A DNA stretch of 64,000 nucleotides from Streptomyces cavernicola (GCF_029968035.1 NZ_JASCIQ010000018.1:62001-126000), one strand, 5' to 3'; shown: positions 48,202 through 56,589, numbered from the stretch's first letter. Notes: generated by a model from the letters alone, not told the origin. Numbers and translations: made by a program.

Positions 48202-49775
48202 TTCAGCAGCTCCTCGCCGGTCAGCGCCCAGTAGGTGGCGCTCATCTTGGCCAGCGTCTCCCGCCATTCGTCGACGGGCACGGAATCGGCGACCACGCCC
48301 GCCGACGCCTGGGTGCTGTAACGGACTCCGTCGTGCACGGCGGTCCGGATGCACAGGGCGAGCACGGCGAAGCCGCGGACGTCGACGAGGCCGAGCGCCC
48401 CGGCGTAGATGCCGCGCGGGTGGTCCTCGATGTCGTGGATGATCTCCATGGCGCGCAGTTTCGGCGCGCCGGTCATGGTGCCTGCCGGGAAGGTCGCGCA
48501 GATCGCGGCCCAGACGTCGGTGCCATCCCTGACCTGGCCGGACACGGTCGAGACCAAGTGATGGACGTACGCGAAGGGTTCGACCTCCATCATCGTGTCG
48601 ACGGACAGCGTGCCGGGCACGCTGACCCGTCCGACGTCGTTGCGGCACAGATCGACCAGCATCACGTGCTCGGCCTGTTCCTTGGTGCTGTCCCGCAGTT
48701 CCGCCACGCGGCGGCCGTCCTCGTCCGGATCGGCGGACCGGGGCGCGGTTCCGGCGATCGGGCGCATCGAGATGACGTCGTCCTGGATCCGCACGAACAG
48801 TTCGGGGCTGGCCCCGATCACCGTCCGGCCCGACCAGGGGACCAGGTACATGTAGGGGGACGGATTGCGGTGCCGCAGCCTTCGGTACACCTGAAGCGGC
48901 GTCAACTCGGTGACCACGTCGATGCGGTGGCCGATCTGGATCTGGTAGCTGTCCCCGATCTCGATGTGGCCCAGGCACCGCTTGGCGCGAGCGATGAAGG
49001 TCTCCTCGTCCACGGTGTCCCGTACGGACAGCGGCGCCGGAGCGTCCGGCACGGCGTCGCCCGCCACGCGCTGGGCGTTCACCCTGTCCACGACCGACCG
49101 GAGCGGCTCCTGCGCCCGGTCCGCCGGCAACTGCGGGCCGTCCGCGGCCAGATGACGGGCTCCTCCGCCTCGCAGGTCGTACCAGACCGTGTCCTTGAAC
49201 AGAGTGAGCGTGCAGCGCGGCATGTCCGGCCCGTCGTGCTGGGCGGGGAGTTCCTCCATGGCCCAGGCCGCTTCGTACGACAGCGTGGTGAGGAAGCCGA
49301 AAGCGAAGGTCCCTGCGGGCACCTCGGTGTCGACGGTGAACGCGCCCTGGGCCGCGCGCAGGATCCGCCACACGGCATCGGAATCGTGCACGGCCCATTG
49401 CCGTACGCCTCCTTGCTCGCCGCGCGGCGCACCGACGGCGGCCGAGAGCGCCTCGGCGAGCGAGTCGCCGAGCGTCCCGTCGGCGACGAGTTCCACGCGG
49501 TCGGCGAAGACACGCAGTTCCGCGAGGCGCCCGCAGCCCACGGCGGCGAAGTGCCGGTCCTGGTCGGGCCCGTCCAGGCTCTCGAAGAGGTAGACGTCAC
49601 CCTGGTCCCGGGTACCGGCCAGGGCTTCGTAGAGGCTCAGCGCGTCGACGGGCGGAAGAGCTTCCGAGGTCACGTGCACCCGCACGGCCCCGGGCCGGCC
49701 GGGCCCCCGGACGACCTCCTGCCCCGGCTCCGTCACCCCGGTTTCGGGCAGGTTCAACTCTGACAGCAAAGACAC
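48198..49775 (-). CDS. trpE: anthranilate synthase component I-like chorismate enzyme
   Basis: A 525-residue chorismate-utilising enzyme. The C-terminal catalytic domain shows IGASPELFVR near 315, MRPIAGTAPR near 332 and ATFPAGTMTGAPKLRAMEII near 435-455. PIAGT (Ala, not the Lys of the PabB PIKGT) suggests amination at C2, giving anthranilate or aminodeoxyisochorismate rather than 4-aminodeoxychorismate. It is the first gene of the minus-strand unit, divergent from the MocR gene at 50016. The GTG start at 49775 follows AGAGAGGC. Confidence 0.9.
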   Translation of the reverse strand: MSLLSELNLPETGVTEPGQEVVRGPGRPGAVRVHVTSEALPPVDALSLYEALAGTRDQGDVYLFESLDGPDQDRHFAAVGCGRLAELRVFADRVELVADGTLGDSLAEALSAAVGAPRGEQGGVRQWAVHDSDAVWRILRAAQGAFTVDTEVPAGTFAFGFLTTLSYEAAWAMEELPAQHDGPDMPRCTLTLFKDTVWYDLRGGGARHLAADGPQLPADRAQEPLRSVVDRVNAQRVAGDAVPDAPAPLSVRDTVDEETFIARAKRCLGHIEIGDSYQIQIGHRIDVVTELTPLQVYRRLRHRNPSPYMYLVPWSGRTVIGASPELFVRIQDDVISMRPIAGTAPRSADPDEDGRRVAELRDSTKEQAEHVMLVDLCRNDVGRVSVPGTLSVDTMMEVEPFAYVHHLVSTVSGQVRDGTDVWAAICATFPAGTMTGAPKLRAMEIIHDIEDHPRGIYAGALGLVDVRGFAVLALCIRTAVHDGVRYSTQASAGVVADSVPVDEWRETLAKMSATYWALTGEELLK

Positions 49776-50015
49776 AGCGAAAGCCTCTCTGATCCGAACG
49801 GACCGTGGGGCTCGCTAAGTTGGGAAACCACATCGGCGGCGCAACTGGATATCCGTCGCCGCGCGCCCATGCATGCCGGACCGCATCGATCCGGCTCCCC
49901 CGAGCCACCACCGGTCGCCGGTGTTCCCCCCGGCGGCGAATGTGTGTGCGAGATGACTCCATCAAATGTGAGAATGCGCTGGCCATACCACTTCGACTGT
50001 CTGGGAGGAGACCAC
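49776..50015. promoter_or_regulatory. divergent regulatory gap between trpE-like and MocR genes
   Basis: 240 bp without a convincing gene, between the first gene of the biosynthetic unit and a MocR regulator. It should hold both promoters and MocR sites. A gapped symmetry (GGCGGCG around 49835 and CGCCGC around 49857, enclosing GGATATCC) is visible; no firm -10/-35 was found. Confidence 0.5.
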
Positions 50016-51419
50016 TTGTCTCGGCAACTGGCTCTCACCGTGGACCGTGAATCGCGCATTCCGCTGGCCGTTCAGGTACGCAATTCACTGCGAGGATTGG
50101 TTGAGAACGGAACTTTATGGCCGGGTGTACGCATTCCCTCCAGCCGTCAACTGGCCCTTGATTTAGGGGTTTCCCGCAGCGTCGTCGTGGAGGCTTACGA
50201 ACAGCTGTCAGCCGAGGGATATGTGGAGACCAGGCGTGGTTCCGGCACCACGATCTCGGCCCGCGCCCAGTCCGACGGGGGCGCCGTGTCGATGCTCGTG
50301 CCGCCCGACCCGGAGCTCGCCCCGGACGCGATGTGGGACCTTCGCACCGGAACGTCGAACGTCGTGGACTTCCCGCGCCAGGAGTGGATCCGCTGCGTCT
50401 CCGCCGTGGTCACCGACGCGGGGCGCCAGGAGCTCAGCTACTCCGCGCCGGCCGGAGTGCCGCTGACGCGTCGCGTGCTGGTCGGCTACCTGGGCCGGGT
50501 GCGCGGCGTGCGCAGCCGGCCCGAGGACCTGATGGTCACGGCCGGCTTCGCCCAGGGCCTCGCCCTGATCTGCAAGGTCCTGGTCGACCGGGGCCACACC
50601 ACGCTCGGCGTGGAGGACCCCGGCCACCCGGGCGAGCGCGAGTTCATCACCAGCTCGGGCCTCCGTCCGGTCGGCATCCCCGTGGACGAGGACGGTCTGC
50701 GGGTGGACCTCCTGGAGGAGAGCGACGTACGGGCTGTGCTGATCACGCCCGCCAACCAGTTCCCCACCGGCGTCCGGCTCAGCCAGGCCCGCCGTGAGCG
50801 CCTCATCGCGTGGGCGCGCGAGGTCGACGGCTATGTCCTTGAGGACGACTTCGACAGCGCGTTCGTGCAGCGCGGCGACCAGCTCCCCGCGCTGCAGAGC
50901 CTCGCCCCGGACCGGGTGGTCTACGCCGGAAGTGCGAGCAAGACCCTGGCTCCCGCCCTGCGCCTCGGCTGGCTCGCGGCCCCCTCGGAGCTGATGGCCT
51001 CGATCGAACACGTCCGTGCGGGCTGGGACATCGGTTGCTCCGGCCTGGAGCAGCTGGCCTTCGCCCGCTTCATCGACACCGGCGCCCTCGACCGCCACCA
51101 GCGCAAACTCCGTGCGGAATTCCACCGCCGCCGCCAGGTCGTCCATGAGCAGACCGAGGCATGGCTCCCGGGCGCTCATCTCATCAGCGGCGACGGCGGT
51201 CTTCAGGCGTTCGTCCAGCTTCCTCCGCACCTGGACGAAGCGGCCCTGGTGCGAGCCGCCCGCAGCCGTTCCGTGCTGGTCCGGGGCGGCCGCTTCTACA
51301 CCTTCACCGACACGTCGAGGCCGCCCGCTCTGGTGATCAGCTACGCGACGGTGAACTGCGCGGGACTGGCCAAGAGCCTGACGGCCATCGGGTCGGCGTA
51401 TCGGCAGTTGGGGGCTTGA
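50016..51419 (+). CDS. MocR/GabR-type PLP-dependent regulator
   Basis: A 467-residue GntR-aminotransferase fusion. The winged helix is at about 10-75 (IPLAVQVRNSLRGLVENGTL; LALDLGVSRSVVVEAYEQL), the aminotransferase-like domain follows, with LEDDFDSAF near 275 and PLP Lys in GSASKTLAPALRLGW near 309. The TTG at 50016 is preferred because GGGAGGAG lies 5 nt upstream; in-frame ATGs exist upstream but without such a site. Its position divergent from the trpE-like gene makes it the probable pathway-specific regulator of the unit, perhaps sensing an amino acid intermediate through PLP. Confidence 0.9.
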   Translation: MSRQLALTVDRESRIPLAVQVRNSLRGLVENGTLWPGVRIPSSRQLALDLGVSRSVVVEAYEQLSAEGYVETRRGSGTTISARAQSDGGAVSMLVPPDPELAPDAMWDLRTGTSNVVDFPRQEWIRCVSAVVTDAGRQELSYSAPAGVPLTRRVLVGYLGRVRGVRSRPEDLMVTAGFAQGLALICKVLVDRGHTTLGVEDPGHPGEREFITSSGLRPVGIPVDEDGLRVDLLEESDVRAVLITPANQFPTGVRLSQARRERLIAWAREVDGYVLEDDFDSAFVQRGDQLPALQSLAPDRVVYAGSASKTLAPALRLGWLAAPSELMASIEHVRAGWDIGCSGLEQLAFARFIDTGALDRHQRKLRAEFHRRRQVVHEQTEAWLPGAHLISGDGGLQAFVQLPPHLDEAALVRAARSRSVLVRGGRFYTFTDTSRPPALVISYATVNCAGLAKSLTAIGSAYRQLGA

Positions 51420-51486
51420 GGCGAGCAGGCCCGGCTTCGCGACACACGCAGGCGAGGCAGGGTTCCCGGGCGTCGACGTCGGGCGG

Positions 51487-51882
51487 TCACCCACCGAAGC
51501 GGAGGAACCCCGCGACGCGGCGTGAGTACGTCGGCGGGGCCTGGTCGCCGAGGCCGGAGCGGAGGCCTTCCCGGACGTCGGCGTCCGGTTCGCCGAAGAC
51601 TTCGAAGCGGTCGACCCGGCAGTGCTCCATGACGGCGCGGATGTAGGGGTCCGCGAGCTTCCAGTGCAGGCGGACCGCGTCGGAGTCGCGGTAGATCTGG
51701 AGGCTGTGGGCGAGCATCCGGTCCTCGTCGACGAAGGTCTCCACCATGAGCTGGGGCCCGTGCCGGTGCGCGAAGTCCACCGCGTCGGCGAGGGCTTCGC
51801 GAAAGGCGTCCAGGTGGCCGTCGGTGATGTGCATCGTGTTGCGGAAGACGAGCAGCGCGGCGTCCGGTGCGGTTGCGGTCAT
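51487..51882 (-). CDS. ABM-fold (antibiotic biosynthesis monooxygenase-like) protein
   Basis: A 131-residue dimeric ferredoxin-like (ABM/Dabb) protein: LLVFRNTMHITDGHLDAFREA near 10-30 and MVETFVDEDRMLAHSLQIYR near 48-67. Such proteins are cofactor-free oxygenases, haem-degrading enzymes or small-molecule-binding factors. It starts at 51882 after GAGGAGGGG and lies downstream of the MarR gene, perhaps in one transcript. Substrate unknown. Confidence 0.8.
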   Translation of the reverse strand: MTATAPDAALLVFRNTMHITDGHLDAFREALADAVDFAHRHGPQLMVETFVDEDRMLAHSLQIYRDSDAVRLHWKLADPYIRAVMEHCRVDRFEVFGEPDADVREGLRSGLGDQAPPTYSRRVAGFLRFGG

Positions 51883-51926
51883 GATCCCCTCCTCGGGTGT
51901 GGCGTGCGGGCGGATTCCCGCCGGGC

Positions 51927-52487
51927 TCAACGGGCCGTGTCTCCCTGGGAGTTGAGCATCGTGGCGAGCGTGGCGGCCAGGTGGGTGCGGTCGGCCGCGT
52001 CGAGGGCGGCCAGGAGGCGGGCCTCGTTGGCCAGATGGAGGGGCAGGAGCCGGTCGATGGTCTCCAGGCCCTCCGGGGTGAGGCGGATCTTCACGGAGCG
52101 CCGGTCGACGGCGTCGGGGACGCGGGTGACCAGGCCCTTGGCGGCCATGCGGTCGACGCGCAGCGTGATCGCCCCGGTGGTGACGAGGGAGGCCTTGAGG
52201 AAGGTCTTCGCGGTGAGCTCGTACGGCTCCCCCGAGCGCCGCAGCGTGGAGAGCACGTCGAACTCGCCCGGTTCCAGGCCGTGTTCGGCGAGGAAGCTCT
52301 TGATCTCCTTGTCCCACAGGCGCGACAAGCGCATGACACGGCCGACGACTCCGATGGGCGAGAAGTCGAGCTCGGGGCACTCCTGACGCCACTGCTCGAT
52401 CACCCCCTGCACCGCGTCCCGCCCGGCCTCTTCCTGCCCAGCCCCTTCCTTCCCGGCAGCGCCCTGCCCGGCCACCCTCTTCGCCAT
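51927..52487 (-). CDS. MarR family regulator
   Basis: A 186-residue MarR winged-helix repressor. Recognition region: LKASLVTTGAITLRVDRMAA near 112-131 with the wing VPDAVDRRSVKIRLTPEG near 138-155. The first 25 residues are Gly/Glu/Ala repeats. The start at 52487 follows GAGGGC. It is divergent from the alpha/beta hydrolase-cupin-imine reductase genes, and two near-identical 20-bp boxes lie in between, so it should regulate both directions. Confidence 0.9.
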   Translation of the reverse strand: MAKRVAGQGAAGKEGAGQEEAGRDAVQGVIEQWRQECPELDFSPIGVVGRVMRLSRLWDKEIKSFLAEHGLEPGEFDVLSTLRRSGEPYELTAKTFLKASLVTTGAITLRVDRMAAKGLVTRVPDAVDRRSVKIRLTPEGLETIDRLLPLHLANEARLLAALDAADRTHLAATLATMLNSQGDTAR

Positions 52488-52494
52488 GTGCCCT

Positions 52495-52548
52495 CCTCGA
52501 TCCTCGACGATCCTCGACGATCCTCGACGATCCTCGACGATCCTCGAC
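52495..52548. repeat. 10-bp tandem repeat TCCTCGACGA, about 5.5 copies
   Basis: Four exact units (52501-52540) with partial units on both sides, between the MarR start codon and the operator-like boxes. It lies in the presumed 5' untranslated region of the MarR gene and its length may vary. Confidence 0.9.
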
Positions 52549-52555
52549 CCAAAAA

Positions 52556-52617
52556 TAGCTGAGCGCTCATTTAATTGACACTCACCCAACTACGATTTAG
52601 CTTAGTACTCACTTAAC
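52556..52617. promoter_or_regulatory. twin 20-bp MarR operator-like boxes
   Basis: TAGCTGAGCGCTCATTTAAT (52556-52575) and TAGCTTAGTACTCACTTAAC (52598-52617) match at 15 or more of 20 positions, centre-to-centre 42 bp. Each holds a short palindromic core (TGAGCGCTCA; AGTACT). They are AT-rich in a GC-rich genome and lie between the divergent MarR and hydrolase genes. Confidence 0.7.
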
Positions 52618-52641
52618 CAGTCCTCGCCCAAGGAGTGCGGC

Positions 52642-53475
52642 ATGCCGTTCGCCCCTGCCCGCAACACCCGCGTCCACTACGACATCGACGGCGAAGGGCC
52701 CGGCCTGGTCCTCGTCCACGGCGCCGGCGGCGACTCCGAGAAGGTCTTCGGGAACGTCGTGCCGCACTTCGCCGCCGAACACACCGTCATCCGCCCGGAG
52801 TTCAGCGGCAGCGGTCGTACGGAGGACGGCGAGGGTGGCGGGGAGGGTGGCGGCGAGCGTGACGGCGAGAGCGAAGAGCTGAGCGTCGACCTCATCGCCG
52901 AGCAGATCACCGCCGCGATCCGCGACGCGGCGCTCGACGGGCCGGTCGACCTGCTCGGCTTCTCCCTCGGCGCGGTCGGCGCCGCCGCCGTCGCGGCCGC
53001 CCACCCCGAGCTCGTACGCCGACTCGTCCTCGTCGCCGGCTGGGCGCACTCCAGCGGGCCGCGCGACCGCTACTACTTCGAGACCTGGCGCCGGCTCCTC
53101 GCCACCGACCGGGAGTCGCTCAAACGCTTCTCCGCCCTGACCGGGTTCAGCGCGGGCGCCCTGGACCGCTTCGGCCACGAAGGGCTCGCCCAGTCCCTCG
53201 CCGACGCCTGGCCACCGCCCGGCATCGGCCGCCAGATCGAGCTCTGCGGGCAGGTCGACATCAGGCCTCTGCTGCCCTCGATCACCGCCCCCACCCTGGT
53301 CATCGGCTTCGGCGAGGACGCCATGATCCCCGTCGAGGGCTCTCGGCAGCTGCACGCCGCCATCGCCGGCAGCCGCCTCGTGGAGGTCCCCGGCGAGGGG
53401 CACATGGACTGGTTCGCCGACCCGTCCGGCGTCGTCGAGCTCACCCGCGAGTTCCTGGACGACCGACAGCACTGA
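52642..53475 (+). CDS. alpha/beta hydrolase
   Basis: A 277-residue alpha/beta hydrolase. Oxyanion-hole region LVHGAGGDSEK near 24-34, nucleophile elbow LLGFSLGAVG near 108-117 (Ser in GFSLG), acid near FGEDAMIP and the final His in GEGHMDWF near 252. An Asp/Glu/Gly-rich insertion (near 62-80) is encoded by GGC-rich repeats. First gene of a probable operon with a cupin and an imine-reductase-like protein; esterase-, lactonase- or perhydrolase-like activity is possible. Confidence 0.9.
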   Translation: MPFAPARNTRVHYDIDGEGPGLVLVHGAGGDSEKVFGNVVPHFAAEHTVIRPEFSGSGRTEDGEGGGEGGGERDGESEELSVDLIAEQITAAIRDAALDGPVDLLGFSLGAVGAAAVAAAHPELVRRLVLVAGWAHSSGPRDRYYFETWRRLLATDRESLKRFSALTGFSAGALDRFGHEGLAQSLADAWPPPGIGRQIELCGQVDIRPLLPSITAPTLVIGFGEDAMIPVEGSRQLHAAIAGSRLVEVPGEGHMDWFADPSGVVELTREFLDDRQH

Positions 53476-53553
53476 GACGCGCGGCGTCCGCGCCACGGAC
53501 CGACCCCAACTCCCTTTTTACCTGGCACCCGTTCGGCCGTACAAGGAGCGTCC

Positions 53554-54054
53554 ATGTCCTACCCCGACCCCCGATACTTCGGCGAACACGGCGAGATCAG
53601 CGCCTCGTTCCGGCCCGCGAGCGCCGAGCCCGACTTCGTGACCAAGCCCGGCAGCACGCCCGGCGCGACCGGCTCCGCCTACCACTACCTCTCGACGACG
53701 CTGTCCACGGGCGGGGAGTACGGGCTGTACCGGGTGGACATGGGCCCCGAGACCGTCGGCCCGAGCACGCACTTCCACAAGGCGATGTCGGAGTCGTTCT
53801 TCATCCTGTCCGGCACCATGCGGCTCTTCGACGGGGAGCGCTGGATCGACGCGACCTCCGGCGACTACCTCTACGTGCCGGTGGGCGGGCTGCACGCCTT
53901 CCGCAACGAGTCCGGCGAACCCGCCTCCATGCTCATGCTGTTCGCGCCCGGCGCGCCCCGCGAGGAGTACTTCGAGGGCGTCACCGAACTCGCCGGGCTG
54001 TCCGAGCAGGAACGGGCCGAGTTCTTCGTACGCCACGACAGCTTCTTCGTCTGA
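53554..54054 (+). CDS. cupin-domain protein
   Basis: A 166-residue cupin: first motif GPSTHFHKAMSESFFILSG near 68-86 with His, His and Glu ligands, second motif PVGGLHAFRN near 110. The metal site looks complete, so it may be a dioxygenase, isomerase or binding protein. It follows the alpha/beta hydrolase by 78 nt and precedes the imine-reductase-like gene by 28 nt. Confidence 0.88.
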   Translation: MSYPDPRYFGEHGEISASFRPASAEPDFVTKPGSTPGATGSAYHYLSTTLSTGGEYGLYRVDMGPETVGPSTHFHKAMSESFFILSGTMRLFDGERWIDATSGDYLYVPVGGLHAFRNESGEPASMLMLFAPGAPREEYFEGVTELAGLSEQERAEFFVRHDSFFV

Positions 54055-54082
54055 CACACCCCAAAAACGGAAGGGCATCCTC

Positions 54083-54979
54083 ATGCCGAAAGACACAGCT
54101 GACCTCGCCTCCCGCGACGTGACCGTGCTCGGCCTCGGCGCCATGGGCTCGGCGATCGCGCGGAACTACCTGGAGCGCGGCTACCGCACCACGGTCTGGA
54201 ACCGCACCGCGAGCAGGGCCGAATCCCTCGTCGAGGCCGGGGCCACCGCGACCGCGACCGCCGCCGAGGCCGTGGCGGCGAGCCCCCTCGTCGTGATCTG
54301 CCTGCTCGACAGCGCCGCGGTCGACGAGGTGCTCGCCGCCGTCGAACCGGCCGTCAAGGGCAAGGTGTTGGTGAACGTCACCAGCGGCTCGGCCGGGCAG
54401 GCGCGGGCGAACGAGCGCTGGGCGCGGGCGCACGGCGCGGAGTATCTCGACGGCAAGATCATGGGCGATCCGCCGTACGTCGGCACGGAGCGCGTCCTGT
54501 TCCCGTTCAGCGGTGCGCGCGGCGCGTTCGAGGCGCACGAGCGGACGCTGCGGGAGCTGGGCTCCGTCGCGTACCACGGCGAGGACGCGGGTCTCGCCGC
54601 CGTGGAGTTCATGGCCCAGGTCGCGCTGGCCTACGAGTTGCTGATCGGCTATCTGCACGTGCTGAAGCTGGTGCGGGCCGAGGGCGTCGACGTGGTCGGG
54701 TTCACCGAGCGCTTCGCCGGCTCGCTGCCCGCTTTCCCGGCGCTGCTCGGCTCGATGGGGCAGGCCGTCAAGAGCCGGTCGTACGGGCCCGACCTCGGCT
54801 CCCTCGACGTACAGGCCGCGCTGATGGACGACCTGATCGCACACCGCGAGTCCCTCGGCGTGGAGTCCGTACGGATGCGGGAGGTCAAGGCGCTGATGGA
54901 CCGCCGGATCGCCGACGGCCACGGCGACCAGGGGTTCTCCAGCCTGTTCGAGGTGCTGGGCGGCGGCCGGGAGGCGTAG
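54083..54979 (+). CDS. imine reductase-like NADP-dependent dehydrogenase
   Basis: A 298-residue beta-hydroxyacid-dehydrogenase-family enzyme of the imine reductase branch. VLGLGAMGSAIARNYLERG near 14-32 binds NADP; WNRTASRAE near 38-46 gives NADPH preference; DGKIMGDPPYVGT near 126-138 is typical of imine reductases; the C-terminal helical domain makes the dimer. It would reduce cyclic or acyclic imines. The start is preceded by GGAAGGG. Last gene of the MarR-controlled set. Confidence 0.88.
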   Translation: MPKDTADLASRDVTVLGLGAMGSAIARNYLERGYRTTVWNRTASRAESLVEAGATATATAAEAVAASPLVVICLLDSAAVDEVLAAVEPAVKGKVLVNVTSGSAGQARANERWARAHGAEYLDGKIMGDPPYVGTERVLFPFSGARGAFEAHERTLRELGSVAYHGEDAGLAAVEFMAQVALAYELLIGYLHVLKLVRAEGVDVVGFTERFAGSLPAFPALLGSMGQAVKSRSYGPDLGSLDVQAALMDDLIAHRESLGVESVRMREVKALMDRRIADGHGDQGFSSLFEVLGGGREA

Positions 54980-55044
54980 CTTCCCACCCGGGCCGGGCTC
55001 CCGGGCCGCCGCGTCCTCGACGGCGGCCCGGGAGCGGGCGTGCT

Positions 55045-55300
55045 TCAGACGCGGGACGTGGACGCCGGGGCGCCCAGGGTCTGCTGCGTCCAGCGCACGA
55101 CCTCGGCCGTGGTCGTGCCGGGGGTGAAGAGCTCCGCCACGCCGTGTTCCTTGAGCACGTCGATGTCCGCCGCGGGCATGATGCCGCCGCCGAACAGGGC
55201 GATGTCCGCCGCGTCGCGCTCGCGCAGGAGTTCCAGGACGCGAGGGAAGAGCGTCAGGTGGGCGCCGGAGGCGCTGAGCCGTAGGGAGCTGTCGCCGCAG
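55045..55300 (-). pseudogene. C-terminal fragment of a B12-binding methylmalonyl-CoA-mutase-type subunit
   Basis: The minus frame ending at TGA 55045-55047 reads SASGAHLTLFPRVLELLRER, DIALFGGGIMPAADIDVLKE and GVAELFTPGTTTAEVVRW, the C-terminal half of the cobalamin-binding domain of methylmalonyl/isobutyryl-CoA mutase small subunits. The N-terminal half, including the DxHxxG cobalamin motif, is missing and no start codon with ribosome binding site precedes the fragment; upstream sequence runs into the end of the TetR gene. It is a remnant. Confidence 0.75.
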
Positions 55301-55327
55301 TACCGGACCCGACCCGGGGCGGACGTC

Positions 55328-55969
55328 CTACGCCGACGCCTCCTGCAGCTCCCGCACCTGCCGGCCGCCCTCGGGGTGGAAGCGGCGCAGCCTGCGCGGC
55401 GGGACGATGCCGGGGAGCAGCATCCGCCACATGAGGGTCGTCCGCTCCCCCAGGTCCCGCCGTCCGGTGAGGACCTGGGAGCTGAGCTGGAGTCCGGTCC
55501 AGCTGCCGACGATCACATTGGCGGCGCCGCCGGGATCGAGGTCCGCCCGGACATCCCCGCGCTCCTGCCCCTGGGCCAGGCACTCGCGGAAGACATCGAT
55601 CCACCGTTCATAGGGCCCTGCGACGATTCCGGACTTGGCGCTCTGGTCGATGACCAGGCGGATACCTGCGCGCACCCGGACGTTGTCGACGAGTTCTCTG
55701 GCCAGCAGGTGCGTGATGTCGATGAGGGCCTGCACGCCGGCGTCGTCGATCTCGGTGATCGGCGTCCAGACGGAGAACTGCTCGTCGGCCAGCGCCTGCG
55801 CCAGCTCGTCCTTGGACGCGAAGTGGAAGTACAACGCCCCCTTCGTGACGCCGGCTTCTCTGACGATGTCGCTGAGACTCGTCCCGTGGAAGCCTTCGGC
55901 ATCGAAGGCGCGCGCCGCTCCGTCGAGAATGGCCTTGCGCGTGACTTCCGCTCGCTCCTGCCTGCCCAT
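55328..55969 (-). CDS. gamma-butyrolactone receptor-type TetR regulator (ArpA/ScbR-like)
   Basis: A 213-residue TetR-family protein with the butyrolactone-receptor signature MGRQERAEVTRKAILDGAAR and SLSDIVREAGVTKGALYFHF (recognition helix near 43-52), and the long ligand domain including a Trp (VGSWTGLQLSS near 154-164) that lines the ligand pocket in CprB/ArpA-type proteins. It should bind ARE palindromes and leave DNA on binding a butyrolactone-like signal. It is divergent from a broken AfsA-like gene, with an ARE-like site in the gap. Confidence 0.9.
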   Translation of the reverse strand: MGRQERAEVTRKAILDGAARAFDAEGFHGTSLSDIVREAGVTKGALYFHFASKDELAQALADEQFSVWTPITEIDDAGVQALIDITHLLARELVDNVRVRAGIRLVIDQSAKSGIVAGPYERWIDVFRECLAQGQERGDVRADLDPGGAANVIVGSWTGLQLSSQVLTGRRDLGERTTLMWRMLLPGIVPPRRLRRFHPEGGRQVRELQEASA

Positions 55970-56062
55970 TTCCTGCGCCTCTCTTTTCTGTGCGATGGGC
56001 GCCGTGTCGCCAAGTGAACACCGAGCGGCCGATCGCTGAAGGCATTCTCTCCGAGCCCTCGT

Positions 56063-56089
56063 AAAAAACCAACTAACTGGTATTGTTTT
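56063..56089. promoter_or_regulatory. ARE-like palindrome upstream of the receptor gene
   Basis: AAAAAACCAACTAACTGGTA followed by TTGTTTT, an AT-rich imperfect palindrome centred near 56075, resembles autoregulatory elements bound by butyrolactone receptors. It lies about 100 bp upstream of the receptor start and 100 bp upstream of the AfsA-like remnant. Confidence 0.65.
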
Positions 56090-56186
56090 GCCTCAGCGCC
56101 ACTGCGCCTCATCGTTGCGCCAGGCCGCGCCTCAAGCTGCACAAGCTCGGCGGTCGCCCTGCTCGACTGGACTTCAGGTGGCCCTG

Positions 56187-56500
56187 ATGTGCGTTGCCCC
56201 CGTTCTCGACCTGGTGGAACCCACCACGTGCGACACACCTGAACTGTTCTCTCAGACCGTGCCGCGCACGCTCGTCCACCGCGCCGCCGTCTCCGAGGTT
56301 CTGGTGACCGGCATCCGGAAGGTGTCCGAGGACCACTTCCCCGTCGGCGCCCAGTAGCCGCGCAACCACAGCTACTACGGCCGGATCGCCGACCGCCGGC
56401 ACGACCCCATGCTGCTCAGCGAATCCATACGCCAGGCGGTCCTCGTCATCGCGCACCAGGCTTACCGAGTGCCGATCGGGTCCTATTCTCTCCGCCCACT
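56187..56500 (+). pseudogene. afsA: AfsA-like gamma-butyrolactone synthase, broken
   Basis: One frame encodes the N-terminal third of an AfsA/ScbA-type protein: SQTVPRTLVHRAAVSEVLVT, then VSEDHFPVGAQ, TAG (56355-56357), PRNHSYYGRIADRRHDPMLL and SESIRQAVLVIAHQAYRVPI. AfsA proteins have AQWPR at the TAG, so TGG to TAG is the likely change. After YRVPIG the similarity stops and the second half of the about 300-residue protein is missing. It therefore has both a nonsense codon and a deletion, and cannot make the signal. It stands divergent to the intact receptor gene. Confidence 0.85.
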
Positions 56501-56563
56501 GGCCGGGAACTGTCCGTCCATCGCGTCCGACAGAGGGCTTCAAGATCGCCTCAGAGGCAGTTC

Positions 56564-56589
56564 GGGGCGATCTTGGTGGCGATCGCCCC
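56564..56589. terminator. hairpin upstream of the SARP gene
   Basis: Perfect 9-bp arms GGGGCGATC (56564-56572) and GATCGCCCC (56581-56589) with an 8-base loop, following the AfsA-like remnant. Confidence 0.6.
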
